In this document: piece after piece, positions 5,300 to 5,355 of the stretch | Layout: every line of letters begins with the position of its first letter | Position numbering within the stretch: the first letter of the stretch is position 1 | Assembly: GCA_904398675.1 (NCBI GenBank) | Contig: CAJFPI010000016.1 | Coordinates: 1-5,355 of the forward strand | Direction: 5' to 3' | Length of the DNA: 5,355 nucleotides | Source of the DNA: an uncultured Oscillospiraceae bacterium | Lineage (GTDB): Bacteria; Bacillota; Clostridia; Oscillospirales; Oscillospiraceae | The notes under the pieces: generated by a model | Seen by the model: the letters and a program-made list of their open reading frames with translations, nothing else | What the model was told of the DNA's origin: nothing | Databases searched by the model: none | Made by a program: the position numbers and the translations under genes

Positions 5300-5355
5300 A
5301 TGTCCAGAGAGAAGAAACAGTCCTTTCTAGGCGGCACGGTGATCCTGGCCGCCGC
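5300..5355 (+). CDS. Probable SpoVB/MATE-type polysaccharide or lipid flippase, N-terminus only
   Basis: Eighteen codons are visible before the window ends: MSREKKQSFLGGTVILAA. A short basic head followed by QSFLxGxxIL and a hydrophobic helix is the usual beginning of stage V sporulation protein B and related oligosaccharide/lipid II flippases of the MOP superfamily, which are polytopic membrane proteins. AAAGAGGAG (5287-5295) lies just upstream, with AGGAG 4 bases from the ATG, a slightly short spacing. An in-frame TAA at 5285-5287 excludes an earlier start. The rest of the gene is outside the window, so the identification rests on a short N-terminus. Confidence 0.7.
   Translation, partial: MSREKKQSFLGGTVILAA

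Overview
The window is a GC-rich stretch (most third codon positions are G or C) in which every convincing gene lies on the + strand. Protein sequences and gene order point to a high-GC, probably anaerobic and gut-associated member of the Clostridia. The Oscillospiraceae (Flavonifractor/Oscillibacter-like) are my best guess, inferred from composition and protein character and not proven. The chain rel, dtd, metallo-beta-lactamase (MBL)-fold hydrolase, hemZ is a familiar Firmicutes neighbourhood.

Layout: positions 1-789 are the C-terminal third of a bifunctional (p)ppGpp synthetase/hydrolase (end of TGS, helical linker, zinc-finger domain, ACT domain). Next is a small, well-initiated gene for a 68-residue protein with two hydrophobic segments (853-1059). 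An AT-richer gap follows, with an inverted repeat and a possible promoter. dtd (D-aminoacyl-tRNA deacylase) is at 1125-1568. The 215-base gap 1569-1783 holds GC-rich hairpins and a decayed fragment resembling the 3' end of a dtd gene. Then come an MBL-fold, glyoxalase II-like hydrolase (1784-2392) and hemZ (2389-3867), which overlap by ATGA. Four bases later is a uridine-kinase-like P-loop kinase (3872-4810), then a zinc-ribbon protein with a helical/coiled-coil body (4850-5263), and finally the first 18 codons of a probable SpoVB/MATE-type lipid flippase (5300 to the edge).

How the genes relate: Rel and Dtd both act around translation stress, Rel by sensing uncharged tRNA on ribosomes and Dtd by clearing D-aminoacyl-tRNAs. 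The MBL protein, HemZ and the kinase are packed tightly enough to be one transcript (4-base overlap, then 4-base gap). The zinc-ribbon gene and flippase gene follow with gaps under 40 bases and good ribosome binding sites, so they may belong to the same transcript. No clear intrinsic terminator (GC stem plus T-run) was seen anywhere.

No RNA gene, CRISPR array, insertion sequence or phage feature was recognised, and I see no clear new multi-gene system. The most interesting items are the dtd-like remnant between dtd and the MBL gene, the inverted repeat over a possible -35 box before dtd, the small membrane-protein gene separating rel from dtd, and the uncharacterised zinc-ribbon protein.
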